Shown: one piece after another, positions 13,201-23,468 of the stretch
Layout: each line of letters begins with the position of its first letter
Position numbering within the stretch: the stretch's first letter is position 1
Assembly: GCF_027172205.1 (NCBI RefSeq)
Contig: NC_070612.1
Location: forward strand, 29,599,183 to 29,663,182
DNA: 64,000 nucleotides
DNA from: Podarcis raffonei
Lineage: Eukaryota; Chordata; Lepidosauria; Squamata; Lacertidae
Direction: 5' to 3'
Made by a program: the position numbers and the translations under genes
The notes under the pieces: generated by a model
Databases searched by the model: none
The model's input: only the letters and a program-made list of their open reading frames with translations
What the model was told of the DNA's origin: nothing

Positions 13201-13564
13201 TGTAGCAACCACTGAGGCTCTGGAAGATACCATTTCTGAGAATGTGTCTCCTAACACAACTTCCTCTGTGGAGGAGCAGAGTGAAGAAGGAGGCTCTGAC
13301 ACTCCAGAGGCCCCCGTTGTTCTAGGCCAGGGCGCTTTAATGATGGTTGAACTGGAGGATATCTCGTACTCGCATCACCCAGAAGGGCAAAAGAACCAAC
13401 TGGATGAACAGTCTGAAGAGTCAGCTGAGCCCACCTCTGAGAAAGCCGCAGACAGCAGTTCAGAGGATGTGGAAATTGAAGTGCCCGTAGTGGATAGGCG
13501 GACCTTAAGAAGGAAGGCCAAAGGATACAAAGGACCACCCAAGAAAAAAGGAAAGCTCATTTGA
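1252..13564 (+). CDS. FAM169A: FAM169A (soluble lamin-associated protein, SLAP75), 3' ten coding exons; 5' end outside window
   Basis: Exons read by splicing: 1252-1337, 2514-2685, 4263-4442, 6672-6800, 6944-7053, 8864-8918, 10373-10505, 11529-11691, 12495-12710, 13061-13564 (stop TGA). All have AG acceptors and GT donors, and the phases join without a break to give 581 residues. The vertebrate protein is about 670 aa, so roughly the first 80 residues lie left of the window. Recognisable stretches from memory of the human protein are LADQWW, ERVVLYVLNR, ILWKKGEAIGFYS, LTQSYQLPVLDTMF, ALGLRFPL, LKRPKLGKRFQ and the C-terminal EVPVVDRRTLRRKAKG. The N-terminal half is folded-looking. The C-terminal half, from 6944 on, is acidic, low-complexity and rich in E, S and T, ending in a basic tail that could be a nuclear localisation signal. 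The human product is described as a soluble lamin-associated nuclear envelope protein, and its biochemical role is not established. The neighbour NSA2 is tail to tail with it. Confidence 0.95.
1860..2262 (+). mobile_element. Bov-B (RTE-clade) LINE, 3' end
   Basis: The open frame 1924-2253 encodes the C-terminal end of the Bov-B reverse-transcriptase protein. It includes FGHLMRREDSLEKTLM, then GRQRTRWLDS, SAWRALVHGV and TKSQTRLND. The matching DNA end, reading ggtccatggggtcacgaag then gtcagacacgac, is the characteristic Bov-B terminus, followed by a short CAA-type tail. The copy is 5'-truncated and lies in a FAM169A intron in the sense direction. Bov-B is known for patchy distribution across squamates, ruminants and others, explained by horizontal transfer. 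The sequence is well preserved over about 110 codons, suggesting a moderately young insertion. Confidence 0.85.
3602..3919 (+). mobile_element. Sauria-type tRNA-derived SINE, copy 1
   Basis: It begins with gatgcgggtggcgctgcgg, a tRNA-like head, and continues through the diagnostic middle (ctagcagtttgaaagcacg, aagtagataaatagg, gctggccacatgacccgg). It ends with the Bov-B-like tail ggggtcctttta. It is flanked by imperfect 12-bp direct repeats, actagcagcaat at 3590-3601 and actaacagcaat at 3920-3931. It lies in a FAM169A intron. The copy is more diverged than the one at 11938 and lacks part of the tRNA-like region, so it is probably older. Confidence 0.85.
4505..4795 (+). repeat. Diverged tandem units of about 120-150 bp, left cluster
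   Basis: Two related units can be seen. Each carries a segment like 'ccatcttgattcaaaatgg', then 'aaacctgctcc', then 'gggaacagtcatgccaaa' with variants, then a 'gatatcgtcagaggcatcc' type end. The same unit recurs twice more at about 6040-6300, on the same strand. The units are diverged at many positions, so this is an old minisatellite-like array, not a recent one. I do not recognise a named family. Confidence 0.6.
5620..5955. mobile_element. Palindromic DNA transposon (MITE), TA target duplication, type A
   Basis: The terminal inverted repeats are long. The left end reads CCATATTGGCCTGAATATAA, and the right end read in reverse is CCGTATTGGCCTGAATATAA. Each end is flanked by the dinucleotide TA (5618-5619 and 5956-5957). 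Internal secondary copies of the 'aatataagcc' word repeat the same motif. There is no coding capacity. Terminal sequence and TA duplication fit a non-autonomous Tc1/mariner-like element. The end CCGTATT is shared with the 42608-43311 element. Confidence 0.75.
6040..6300 (+). repeat. Diverged tandem units of about 120-150 bp, right cluster
   Basis: Two further copies of the unit seen at 4505-4795, with the words 'ccaccatcttgattccgc', 'catccaattgtatccaaac', 'aacctgctccttgatacc', 'ggaactatcatgcaaa' and 'aagtagatttgaaaggttc'. The cluster is in the same orientation and separated from the left cluster by about 1.25 kb that contains the palindromic element at 5620-5955. Confidence 0.6.
6479..6501. 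repeat. (AAAT)n microsatellite
   Basis: About five and a half AAAT units followed by T-rich DNA. It lies in a FAM169A intron, about 170 bp upstream of the exon at 6672. Confidence 0.9.
7394..7562. repeat. Near-perfect long palindrome (arms about 80 bp, loop about 10-16 bp)
   Basis: The left arm runs from about 7394 to 7471 and the right arm from about 7482 to 7562. The right arm read in reverse repeats the left arm (tttacctagccagtcagttt, then aaggattac, then ttaatggttct) with only a handful of mismatches. It is AT-rich and non-coding, and abuts the type-C element that starts at 7569. It does not match an element end I know. It may be a recent inverted duplication or a hairpin element. Confidence 0.85.
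7569..7809. mobile_element. Palindromic Tigger/pogo-like MITE, CAGTCGTACC subfamily, copy 1
   Basis: The left end reads CAGTCGTACCTTGGAAG, and the right end is its reverse complement, ending at 7809 and followed by TA. The left flank is TT instead of the expected TA. Internal sequence carries words like 'ggaatccgttctggaag' and 'cctgcaggaagctcctgcag', the latter a perfect small palindrome. A second copy is at 37201-37447. There is no coding capacity. Confidence 0.75.
7830..8010 (-). mobile_element. L2-type LINE 3' end, antisense fragment
   Basis: The + strand reads 'ttgatttgtatattgcctt', then 'caaggcagcttacaacatgg', the reverse of the common amniote L2 tail that ends in a 'ggcggtatataaat' type motif. 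The fragment follows a short CATA run at 7812-7827. Further antisense LINE-like sequence may extend to about 8230, but I cannot place it. Confidence 0.5.
9690..10020 (+). mobile_element. Tc1/mariner element, 5' non-coding part
   Basis: Words such as 'gttcaccctctttgaattt', 'tctgttcattagcaggtc', 'aaatacaacctcaggtgaac', 'acacccttactgtttccat' and 'aattgatcatcagcaagt' match the 5' flank of a Tc1/mariner family that I recall as widespread in fish and reptiles. The transposase reading frame expected to follow is not present, so this is a truncated or solo end. Confidence 0.55.
10634..10670. repeat. (ATT)n / (ACT)n microsatellite
   Basis: About eight ATT units change into a short ACT run. It sits at the edge of a LINE-like 'tatttattcagttgatt' sequence in a FAM169A intron. 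Confidence 0.85.
11938..12294 (+). mobile_element. Sauria-type tRNA-derived SINE, copy 2, full length
   Basis: A complete copy with a tRNA-like head (gggacgcgggtggtgttgtg), a B-box-like ggttcgaatcc, a core with ctagcagtttgaaagcacg and ccacatgacccggaagctg, and the Bov-B-like end 'ggtccctttacctttacc'. Perfect 12-bp target duplications, tagctttacttg, flank it at 11926-11937 and 12295-12306. The intact duplication and intact RNA polymerase III boxes indicate a fairly recent insertion into a FAM169A intron in the sense direction. Confidence 0.95.
12880..12961 (+). mobile_element. L2-type LINE 3' tail with (ATT)n end
   Basis: The sequence 'ggtgcccagagtggctgggg', then 'gggcggggtataaataat', followed by ATT repeats, is the standard L2-type tail of reptiles. 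It is in the sense direction of FAM169A, about 100 bp before the last exon. Confidence 0.65.
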
Positions 13565-16500
13565 AAAGGGAAGAGGAGCATTGTTTCCACCCAGCTGGAT
13601 CACTTTCCGTATTTTTCTTAAAAAACAAAACAAAAACAAACAAAAACAAAATATGAAACTACATGGAACACCAGAACACACGTGTATTCAAACACTGAAA
13701 TCACTCTGCATTTCCCGGTTCAGTTATTCGTTTTGTGTGTTTAACCACTATAAGAGGAGAACAAATTTGGAGGTAAACGGTTAGTCTTTTAAAAAAATAG
13801 TAGGACCTATTTTAGCCCAGTTCGTTTAGCCACAAAAAAAGCTTTCCATCAGGCCACGGTAGAGTTGTGGAGAGGCCAAACAAATTACACGACAAATTGT
13901 AAATTACCAAGCCTTCTGATGTGGCTTTTGATTCGTAAGCCATTATTTACAACAGCTGTTCCCCTAGAAGTAAGTAAGTGCCACCTATTTGTCCTGTATG
14001 TTCTTATTATGTGTACTTCTCCGGTTCTAGCTTAGAGAACATGCTGTGAATCTGCCCCTTATGGTGTGGAAGTAGACACACCCTGGTAACTTCAGAGTTA
14101 ACTTTCATAGGCTTATTGGGAACAGAAGCTATGACTAGTTATTTTTCAAGCCGGGAGCATTATTTTGTAGCGAATTAAAATCCTGTTTTAACACAATTAG
14201 TTGTGAGAGTTGTTCCCTGTTGCATCTTTGGCTCTTCACGGATGCTATATCCACTTTCATTAAGTCAAGCGTCAGCCACTCCCAGCTATGGATCAGATAA
14301 TCCTGAATTCTGTTTTATATTGGGAGTCTTCTTGTTATTTCACATTGTGAATAAAGCAGATTGTTTTAACTAACGAAGCTTCTAAAATAACAGATGGAAA
14401 CTGAAGAGTAATTAAGAGTTAACGGTAAGATAAGAACCTCAGATTTGTACGGTTACACCTTTTTATAAGTAGCGGCAATTGGTAAGGTTCGTAAAAAAAT
14501 GTTACGTTTTAAATTTGAAGCAATTTCTTTTTTAGTGTTTATTAATAAAAAGGTTCACTTGAATAGCGTGGAAAGATTTTGATTTCAATGTGCTGAGGAT
14601 TGGTCTGTTTTGGCTTTCTGATTGTACAGAATTTCTGGCTATTTTCTAATAGCTCAGTTGACTGGTAGGGCTTTTTTATTTTTTAAAAAACTTCTTTTTC
14701 TTGTCTTGACAAAAGTGCTGGGTTGTTGTTTTTTTAAAGCATGTCATGAGAAGGTTTGGGACATGCACAGAATTGCCAAGTTGAGTGGGTTTTTCAGGGT
14801 GTTCTTTTTTCTACCAATGTACATTCTGTATTGTGGATTAGGAGTGTATGTTCAGAAATATTAGTTGTTTATAAACAATATATTCAAGTGAACCTTCAGC
14901 ATTTTTAATGTTTGATTAAATACTTTCTTACAAAGCACATTAAAAACTGTTTAAGGCTTGTCTCTTGTAGTACTAAGCTTTTTTTGTAAAATACAACATC
15001 ATGACAATTTAAGAATTGTCTGCAGCTTCTGCCACGTCACTAGGACTGGAGTTTTTGAGGGTGATGATGGGGTGGGTTTAGAACCTTGTGTACAGAGTTT
15101 TAACAAATATAGGCTATGAATGTTAGGTGTGTTGGGCTAAGCATTATTAAAGTAAACATTTTGTGGGACTTTACATTTCTTGCTCTGTAAATCAAAACTG
15201 CGTTTTGTGAGGTGACTCAAGTCTGTATCCCTGTCATGGCTTCTGGATTACAGTGATAACAGTTTTAAGTGTGCTTTTAAATTGGTGTGCGTTCTCCCCA
15301 AATCAGACATTGGTCCTTCTGCATTTAAAGCTATGGAACTTTGCTAGTGAAGTCAAATTTTTGTCTTCATTCTGCAACTTCAACTGGTCTGTGGTGGCAT
15401 CTTACTGCAAATGTATATTTCTTCAGTTAGAGCTCAGCTTCTCCACACTACTTGGGTGTGTTTTAAGGTACCATAATATTCATGGAAGTGGGTCCAGGAG
15501 CGGTTGCTTTGTGCATAAACCGGAGTAGCAAGTTTTTTTCTTTTTATGCAAACATAGGAAAGACTTGCCCATCTGCCATAGCCTATCAGGACTCATTGTT
15601 AAAACCGTGTCTATGGAAGACAATCTTACTCGGCTATAAGTGATTGCCAAAGAAGAAAGAAGAAGAAGAGCCTATCATATGTTAATTAGCCGTGAGTGAT
15701 TCTTGTTTGCATGCATTTGACCAAGATAAGAATATCTCAAACCATGCTTTGTTGATAAACTAAACACATAAGTCAGCCTTTGTGAACCCGTTGCTCTCCA
15801 TATGTTTTGGATGACAGCACCATTGGTCCCAGCTGGCTGTGGCAAATGGGAGTTGCCTTCCAAAACATCTGGAAGACACCAGGATCTCAGAAGTTGTGAA
15901 GACCCTCTATGGATAATGTGTACCTTGCAGTTACAGCTTCTCCTTCTTGCAGAGCCACATCTGGATGGTCTCAGTCTAGTAAGCACCACAACTAGATATG
16001 TGTTCCTTTTCACCAGCTTATATTTTTTAAAAATGTACCTATTGCTACAGAGTACATCAAATTACTAGAACTATGCTGAAAGGATCAGTTAAGAACAGGT
16101 CTGTAAAGTTGAAAGAAGGCTGTGTGACTGAAAGTTTATGCAACATTGAAGAACAAGTGCTTGAAGTTTATTTACTTGTTCAGCACTGAAGTTTTGTAGA
16201 CAACCATAGAAGACTTAAGACTCTTTGAAAGGAAGAAAAGGATCAATTCTTCACTGAAGGTCAGAGCAAATGTGACTACAAAACATGTGGACCATTGCAT
16301 ACAATTCAAACACAGTATTAATCACTTTTTAAGTTGTAGGAGATGGCCAAAAGAATGTTAGTGTGTGGACTCAACTTTGTTTTTAGCTGTGCAGTTCTGC
16401 TGGATCTCACTACTACATGTTTGAATGTCTTACTGTTTCTCCTAATGTCTGAAATGTGCTTTACATCCCATGCTCACTTCACCATTTTCAGAAGGTTTTA

Positions 16501-16600
16501 TTTCATGCAGAACTGCTTTGCTTCTGAATCTGTTGCATGAAATAATGTAGGACCTCATCTTGTGTTAGGAATAAAATGTTTTGCCCTTTTAGCTCAACAT
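13565..16600 (+). other. Probable FAM169A 3' UTR
   Basis: No mobile element is recognised over about 3 kb after the stop codon, in contrast to the flanking introns and gap. This suggests transcribed 3' UTR. Candidate poly(A) signals AATAAA are at 14350-14355, 14544-14549 and 16570-16575. The last is just before the first downstream transposon and would give a 3' UTR near 3 kb. T-rich runs are frequent. Which site is used cannot be decided from sequence. Confidence 0.5.
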
Positions 16601-16663
16601 AAGCTTTTTTGCTGTTTCTTTGTTTCTCAGCGCTGCTATCTCGGTACACAAACAAAAGCAGTA

Positions 16664-16864
16664 CAGTGGTACCTCGGGTTACAAACACTTTGGGTTACAT
16701 ATTCCGCTAACCCAGTAGTAGTACCTCAGGTTAAGAACTTTACCTCAGGATGAGAACAGAAATCACGTGGCGGCAGCAGTGAGAGGCCTCATTAGCTAAA
16801 GTGGTACCTCAGGTTAAGAGCGGACCTCCAGAACAAATTAAGTTCGTAACCACAGGTACCACTG
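16664..16864. mobile_element. Palindromic Tigger/pogo-like MITE, CAGTGGTACC subfamily, copy 1
   Basis: The ends CAGTGGTACCTCGGGTTA and ...GGTACCACTG are flanked by TA on both sides (16662-16663, 16865-16866). Internal words are 'ccgctaacccag', 'caggatgagaacagaaat' and 'cattagctaaagtgg'. The TA duplication and CAGTGG terminus are typical of Tigger/pogo-type elements. It sits just past the likely FAM169A 3' end. Confidence 0.85.
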
Positions 16865-16866
16865 TA

Positions 16867-19322
16867 CATAGTTCAGGTTTCAGCTCCTTGTTTTCAGTAC
16901 TGTTGCAGAATTGTCTTCAGTTTAAGGGAATCGTCACAAACATGGCATTAATTGTTGTTCTGTCAATCTCTTCATGTGATGCTGTTGTACAGTAGCGTTA
17001 TTTGGTGTCTTTCAGTTTGACCCTTCTTAGTATATATTGTGTTTCAGCAGTAATTAAAATTGTTTTGTAATTTTCTCATTGGTTTCAGTGGCTTGAGGTC
17101 TTCTCTCTTCTAAACGTTAATGTGCTTTTTATTCTCACCTATGTATGTAATGTATACCCGCAAAATAGCTTATACAGTGGTAGTCTCAGAAAGCCAGGGT
17201 TTCCCAAACTTGGGTCTCCAGCTGTTTTTGGTCTACAATTCGCATCATCCCTGACTGCTGGTCCTGTTAGCTGGGGATGGTGGGAGTTGTAGCCCAAATG
17301 CAACTGGGAAACCCTGCAGTAACTAACAGGATGCCCTTCAGATTGGACACCCATCAGCCATAGCCGGCATGACTGACAGCTGCTGGGTACCATATTGAGT
17401 GCTCATCCAGGAGGCAGTAGCTGCTGCCTGTTGCAAGTTGTAGACTGGCACTGTTTGTGTTAGTCTACATCATGGCATCTACATCATGTTAAACACTGGA
17501 TCAAATAACCTGTGCTGAATGGAAAGAGTTCTAATGAATCCCAAGTAGGGCTGCATATGATTTCTGTCAATACCTTGTGATAAGTTCATTGATATGAGAA
17601 AAAGGACATCTAAACAAACCACTTGTATAAACCGATGTGCTAGGGTAGAAATTGTACTCCAGTTACTACTACTAGGAGTTATGATACTGGTCATCTTCTA
17701 CTACCCCACTAATAAGACAACACACAACCTCCCCAAATATTTCCTTGTATAAAATAATGTTGGCTGTTTCTTGTCCCCAGGCAGCCAGTGCAACTTCAAA
17801 ATCCAGTTGGGAAATACCTTTTTTAAGGACCAATCAAAATGTCCACAACATGGTTGGCAAGTGAGGTCTCCAGGACTCTTGATGAGGCAAGTTGTTACAC
17901 AAAAGCAAATGGCTGGGGAGGGGGGAACCTAGGCTCTTATGTTATAACCATGAGGTTAGCATGTACTATAGACTCAGTTCCAAGATGGAGACTGCTTATT
18001 CTTAGCCAGACTAAAAATCTTAAAATGCCTTCTGTAAGCTTTTAAGCTTAATCTTTGTTTAACGTGCAGCTAGTGGATTATTTATTTTAAATAGTTACAC
18101 AAGCCACAGGTATCAGTGTTCCACCTGCACTTCCATATGCGCAATATTCATGCATCACACAAGCACTTGGATATATGGTAGTGCATATGGCAAAGGTAGG
18201 TAAACACTTACCTGTAGTCCACCTCAAACTATTTAGCTAACTACAAAACACACTTTATGTACCCACTTCTGTTCTTTTTCTTAATCGTCTGAAGCCATGC
18301 TGTGTATGCTTCCACCTACTGAAGTTTGGATACTGACTAGCTGTAAGAGGTTTCTTGGTTCTGGTGCCAGGTCTATGGGATGGTTTATAGGGAGGACTGT
18401 AGTGGTCCATTGCAACTTGGCTGTTTTTAATTGAGCTCAAAGGCTGTCATGAAAGTCTGTTGGGTGCGTTCTCTGCTCTGCCATTTAGATCTGTCTTGCT
18501 GCTTTTGAAACCATTAATGCTGATGTTATTTAACTGCATTTGTATTTTTTACTGTTTCTTTTATTATGAGCTTCTTTGTTTCAGTACGAATTTTTATTCT
18601 GTATCCTACTGTACAAGATATAGGGCTATTATGCTAGACAGTTTTGCTAAAGTTAGACAAGTGGAACTTTGAAATGCATTTAAACTTTAGGCCTTGTTAA
18701 ATGTGCTGTAACACTTTTCACTTCACTGTTCCACACAAACTACTGCTTGATCTTTGCTTTGACATTTGGCATTTCTGTACCTATTAGCCTTTGAGTAGCA
18801 TTTTCAAAGAATTCTATCTTTGGCACATTTCTAATTTTCTTAAAATTAGGAATAGGTAGCAGATGTGTTTCTTTCCTACTTCATTTATGTGGGAAAGGAC
18901 TATGCACATTACCAGCATGAAGGGGAGACGTTTGTATGGTTCCTCTATTGAGGGCAAATCTTAGGACAAAAAAAGATTTTCTTGGGCTGAAGGAGCCCTG
19001 CATGTTTCTGATGCCAAACATATATGGCCAGGACAACAGGCACATGTCTGCCTGCAATCCATCTTCATGCATTCACAAACACTGACAGTAATGTGAATCC
19101 CCCCCCCCACTTTGTGTTTCCCATATCAACTTCACTTGTCTTTGAAGTCTTAAGTATCTGATATTACTGTCCCTTCTGTTCTATTCTGACCTCTACTCAT
19201 GTGTTTACCAAGAGTAGTCTCCTAGAATTTATCTAACTGCTAAATGCAGAATAAGCCACTTCCAACAAGTCAAATACTTGTAGTGATTGGGATTAGCTAC
19301 TTTGGGCCCACAATGGTTTCCT
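16867..19322. other. Gap between FAM169A and NSA2 3' ends
   Basis: No gene was found. The gap includes a copy of a dispersed palindromic repeat at about 17190-17330 (see its own entry) and otherwise AT-rich unique-looking DNA. A run of nine C lies at 19100-19110. The NSA2 poly(A) signal marks the right edge. Confidence 0.6.
17190..17330. repeat. Dispersed palindromic 'gatggtgggagttgtagtcc' family copy
   Basis: It is a snap-back repeat: 'gggtttcccaaacttgg', then 'cagctgtttttggtctac', 'catcatccctgactgctgg' and the inverse 'gggatggtgggagttgtag'. Related copies are at about 4930-5000, 15793-15890, 44210-44345, 51430-51550, 58890-59010 and 59455-59600. The family is very common in squamate DNA, but I cannot name it securely. 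Confidence 0.6.
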
Positions 19323-19328
19323 TTTATT
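19323..19328 (-). promoter_or_regulatory. NSA2 poly(A) signal AATAAA
   Basis: The + strand TTTATT reads AATAAA on the minus strand, about 160 bp after the NSA2 stop codon. It is the first canonical hexamer downstream and predicts a short 3' UTR. Confidence 0.7.
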
Positions 19329-19486
19329 GATTGTAAGGTTCAGTGAAAAACAGTTCTTAGAATCCATTTCTTGACTTCGCATACTGATGCTTTGACACAA
19401 CAAGTTCTTTATCTGCAAATGTTTTGAGGAAGTCATGGTTCTCCTTGGAAAAGTAACTGTGTGTATCCAAGACTGTAAGATGCCAC

Positions 19487-22400
19487 TTAGACAAGCAGAA
19501 CTGCGTTAATGCACCCATCATTTTCTGGATTGTTGGTTACTTGTGCATATTTTCCTGAAATGGGAAAGAACTATATTAGCACTTACTAAAGTGAGAATAA
19601 GCTGCACTTATGTTCCTAGAAATGGCACATGCTCATGCATTTATTTTCCGCACAGCAATTGTAATGTAGGAGGTGAAATAGCATCTGGCAGAGTTCTCCC
19701 TCTACCCAAGGCTAGGACAGAGGCATGGCCTATTGGCTAGTCAACCTTGGTCCTTGGTCTACAGTGGAGATGAGAAGTTTCCACTGTTCACTCCCTCTCA
19801 TGGGAATAGGCCTCATCTCAGAGATGCAAAAGGTGCAGATGTCAAGTTGTGCAGAAGTGTTAGTGGTCCACAGCACTAAACCACCCTCTCACAAAATAAT
19901 GAAAAGGAATTCCGTCTCCACAGATGTGGATATGTTTTATCAAATACACAAATAGAAACCTTAAAAGGCCTTAAAGGCAAGCTTAAAGGCAAGGAGGCAG
20001 CACTTAAAAATGAAACAAAGAAAAGATAAGAAATTTAAACAGAGGACCTAGGGAAATAAGCTGTTTTGAGAGGAATAAGTTGGAAGAAAAGGGAACTTCA
20101 AATTTCACATCCTAAAGGGGGAGAGCTCTGTTATCACTGAACTAACCCATTATCTAGTTAGCCTGATTCTGTGGCTGTTATCCAGCAGACATAGCCACCT
20201 GTGAGTGCACCTTTCCACCAAGCTCAAAGATAATAAGGCTTCATACTGAATGGCTAATTAAGTCAGGTCTTGATGTAAGAGTTGGGGCCTACAATTAGCT
20301 ATGGACAATGCAGTTTAATGTAACATGTAACAAGATGCTAGTCTTATTTAGACTAGAAATAAGACTAGTTCATTCACAATGTAGTTTCAGGCCAAATTAA
20401 CGATACCACAAGACATGTAAAAATATATTCTGACTTTGACTGAGAGAACTGTACATGGGAGTGGGGGGGTTAAAATATTCTGTATCCTTCATGCTGGTGT
20501 TGGGCAGTTAGGCAAGAAGGCAGAATATAATTTTGTTCTCCTATTGCAGGTCTGAGGAAAATCACTCATCTCAAGGTACTGTTTGCATTGAGAGGAAACT
20601 CCCCCTCCCTATTGATGCAATAAAAAACCCTACACATAAGTTTAACATTAAGATTGGTAACTGATATTCCAATACTTACCCCAGACGACCTTGCCTCCTT
20701 GTGTCACGAGACCAAGCTCACTCACATTCACCTCGATGACGGTACCTTTTGTAATTACCCCCAAAGATGTATACAGAGGAGAAGAGGGATTCTTTTTTAC
20801 ACCAAGAATAGGTAGGCAAAAGGTGGCTTTAAGTTCAGGATGTGTTACGTGGGCCTTCTTGAATCGTAAACCCTGTTAGGTAACAAAAGATTGCTGTAAC
20901 ACTAAATAGAGATGAAAACATAACTAGCCATGATGGTGCTTCAATAATCAAATCAACAGTGCAGAAAATTAGAGGCATCTCTGTTAGACGTTTGGTATTA
21001 AATGCTAACTTTTTAGTGTGTGTATTACTGTAAATTACTCTGCTATCCAATACCTGCGAATAACAAAAGGTTTTACTGGCTATCTAGTTCTGAAGTGTAG
21101 ATAAGACTATCAGTTCAAAGAAAAAGGTTCTATTACAACATTGTTGAAACTGCTAATGTTTTCTCCACTCAAGGATGATAATCGTGAAGTGAGCAACAAC
21201 TTATGTAAAGAATAATCAATCAATCAAATCATTTACCATTGGCCGGATGAAACGTTCATATTTAGGTGGCTTTCGGGTAAAGCCATCCCCAACAAAACAC
21301 ACTTTAGTAACCATTCTCTTCCAAGCCTTCTTCTTTCTCTTTCCTGTACGGATCACCTTGAGCACTTCTGTTTCTCCCTGAGCACGAACCTTGGGTACAG
21401 GAACCTCCCATTTCCCCTGCAAAGAAACAGCAAGAAATGGTTAGAGTGCTAAAGTCGGAGAACAACTAGAATGAACAACATGCTGTCTTAACTAGTCAAG
21501 ACCAACTACTTGTTAAAAATTGACTGCCATCTGATAACATGAAAAAAATAATAATATAGTTGTGCAGGTGTGTAGGGATATTGCCGAGTGGACAGTGGGG
21601 TCCGGAGGGAGCACACTTTCCACCAGCAGGCAGCCACGTCTGCCTGCACGCGTGACCCTGGGGTGCAGGGAAAACCCCCCCTCAGACAAGCCACGGCTGT
21701 CGGAACATCGTCCCGTGTCTGACCTTTTGCGGTCTCAGCAGTGTCCTGTCTGTAACCTTTTTCCTTAGAGACCTTTTGTCTCCATTCGTCATACACTGTG
21801 CAAGGGGAAAATGACGCTGTGGAACAGCTCATAGTGACCTGGGTTTTGGAGCCGAGAGAAGCACAGCATGTATTACAGTTCTTTTGCCTTCTCCAAAGTT
21901 CAGTGCAACAGAGTGCTGCTACCCTCTTCACTCTCACCTGCACAGGGGGTGATTTTTAAAAATGTTGTACAGTGCTTTAGCTTCTACCTGCTCTAGATCT
22001 CTGTGAAATGTCTACCTTGCAGAGAAAGGAATTACACTGCTACTGCATGTTGAAACTTGTTTGGGGGGGGGGTCATCTCTGGCAAGGTGCAAGTCCATAG
22101 CTAGGGACATTTCCCCTTCTGCAATGCAATACAATGCACTGCCCCTTGCCCCTCATCTGCTCTGGAGCACTAGGCTGTGTGCATGACCCTACCATGGGGA
22201 GAAGTCCCACTGAATGAGTTTGCACAACACTGGATTTTACCCAGAAACCTAGACCAACTAGGTCTTGATACAACCACATGCAACCTTTTTTTTTAAAAAA
22301 AAAACCCCACACATTCATGAGTAGAAGTTAAATCAGCTTTTGGAGTATGATATGCAGCAGAGAGTTGCTAAACTGCAAGTATACTGCATGCAGTATATTA

Positions 22401-23426
22401 GCGCAAGTCATAGATTTGTCTTGGCAAGTCCAATAATTCCTCACTGGATATACACAGGAGAGTTTGCCTGGTTAAAACTGAAAACGGAGAACAGTATGTG
22501 TGTACTTCATACCCTGAACAGATACCAGAGCCACCACCTTGAAAATCAGTATTTTTACAGCTTGACAAATAGTGATAACCTGAACTTCTGCAATACTTAC
22601 AGCTTTCTCTTTTCGCTTCTGTTTAATCATGTTGGAGAGAACTTTAGCTCGGGACTGACCCTCTCTGTCCAGCAGATATGCTGGCACAGCTCCTTCTGGG
22701 GTCTTGTCATCATTTTTCTGCTTGGTATTTCTCTTTTCATGCATCTTAATACTAGATAAATAGAATGTGCACAAATTATTTTTTTAAAAAATTGAAACGC
22801 AAAGTTTCAGGTGGGAATCAAAGGCAACTGAAAATAGTTACATCAACACATGCTTTATACTAGTCACAATGTTTTTCCTAACCAAGAACATGACTAAATC
22901 AGCAGAACAAGCTATGCAAAATTAATGTCACCTGAAGACTAACGGTTGTCTGAGATAGTTACACAGTGCTTAAAAAGAAGAAAGTGTACATTTTGGCATA
23001 GGTTTATAAAAGCCCAGTAACAGGCAAACAGTAAGTTTAAAGGAGTAATCAATAGTTTGTCTTCCAGTGGAGCTAGTTCTGAACTATATTAGTTTTTCAC
23101 TATACCAAAGAAGTTTAGTTGAACAAAAAAAGCCCACTCACGTCTTTTTCATCTGTATCTTCTCTGCATGGCGCTGTTTATGATAAAGCTTAGCTTTCAG
23201 TCCAATCATTTTCTTAGCTTTTTTTGAGCGTTCATGAGCCTCACGGCCCTCTTTCTTCCTCTTTCTCTCATGGTAATCCAAACGATAACCATATCGCTTC
23301 CGATGTAACTCTATGTACTCGTTTTGTGGCTGCAAAGTGCAAGGAAATTAAATGTTCAGAAGTTGTTTTTTTTAATGTCAACAGTAAACATTTTAAAGAG
23401 CTTTGTTTTCTATATATATAAAACAA

Positions 23427-23468
<42 letters not shown>
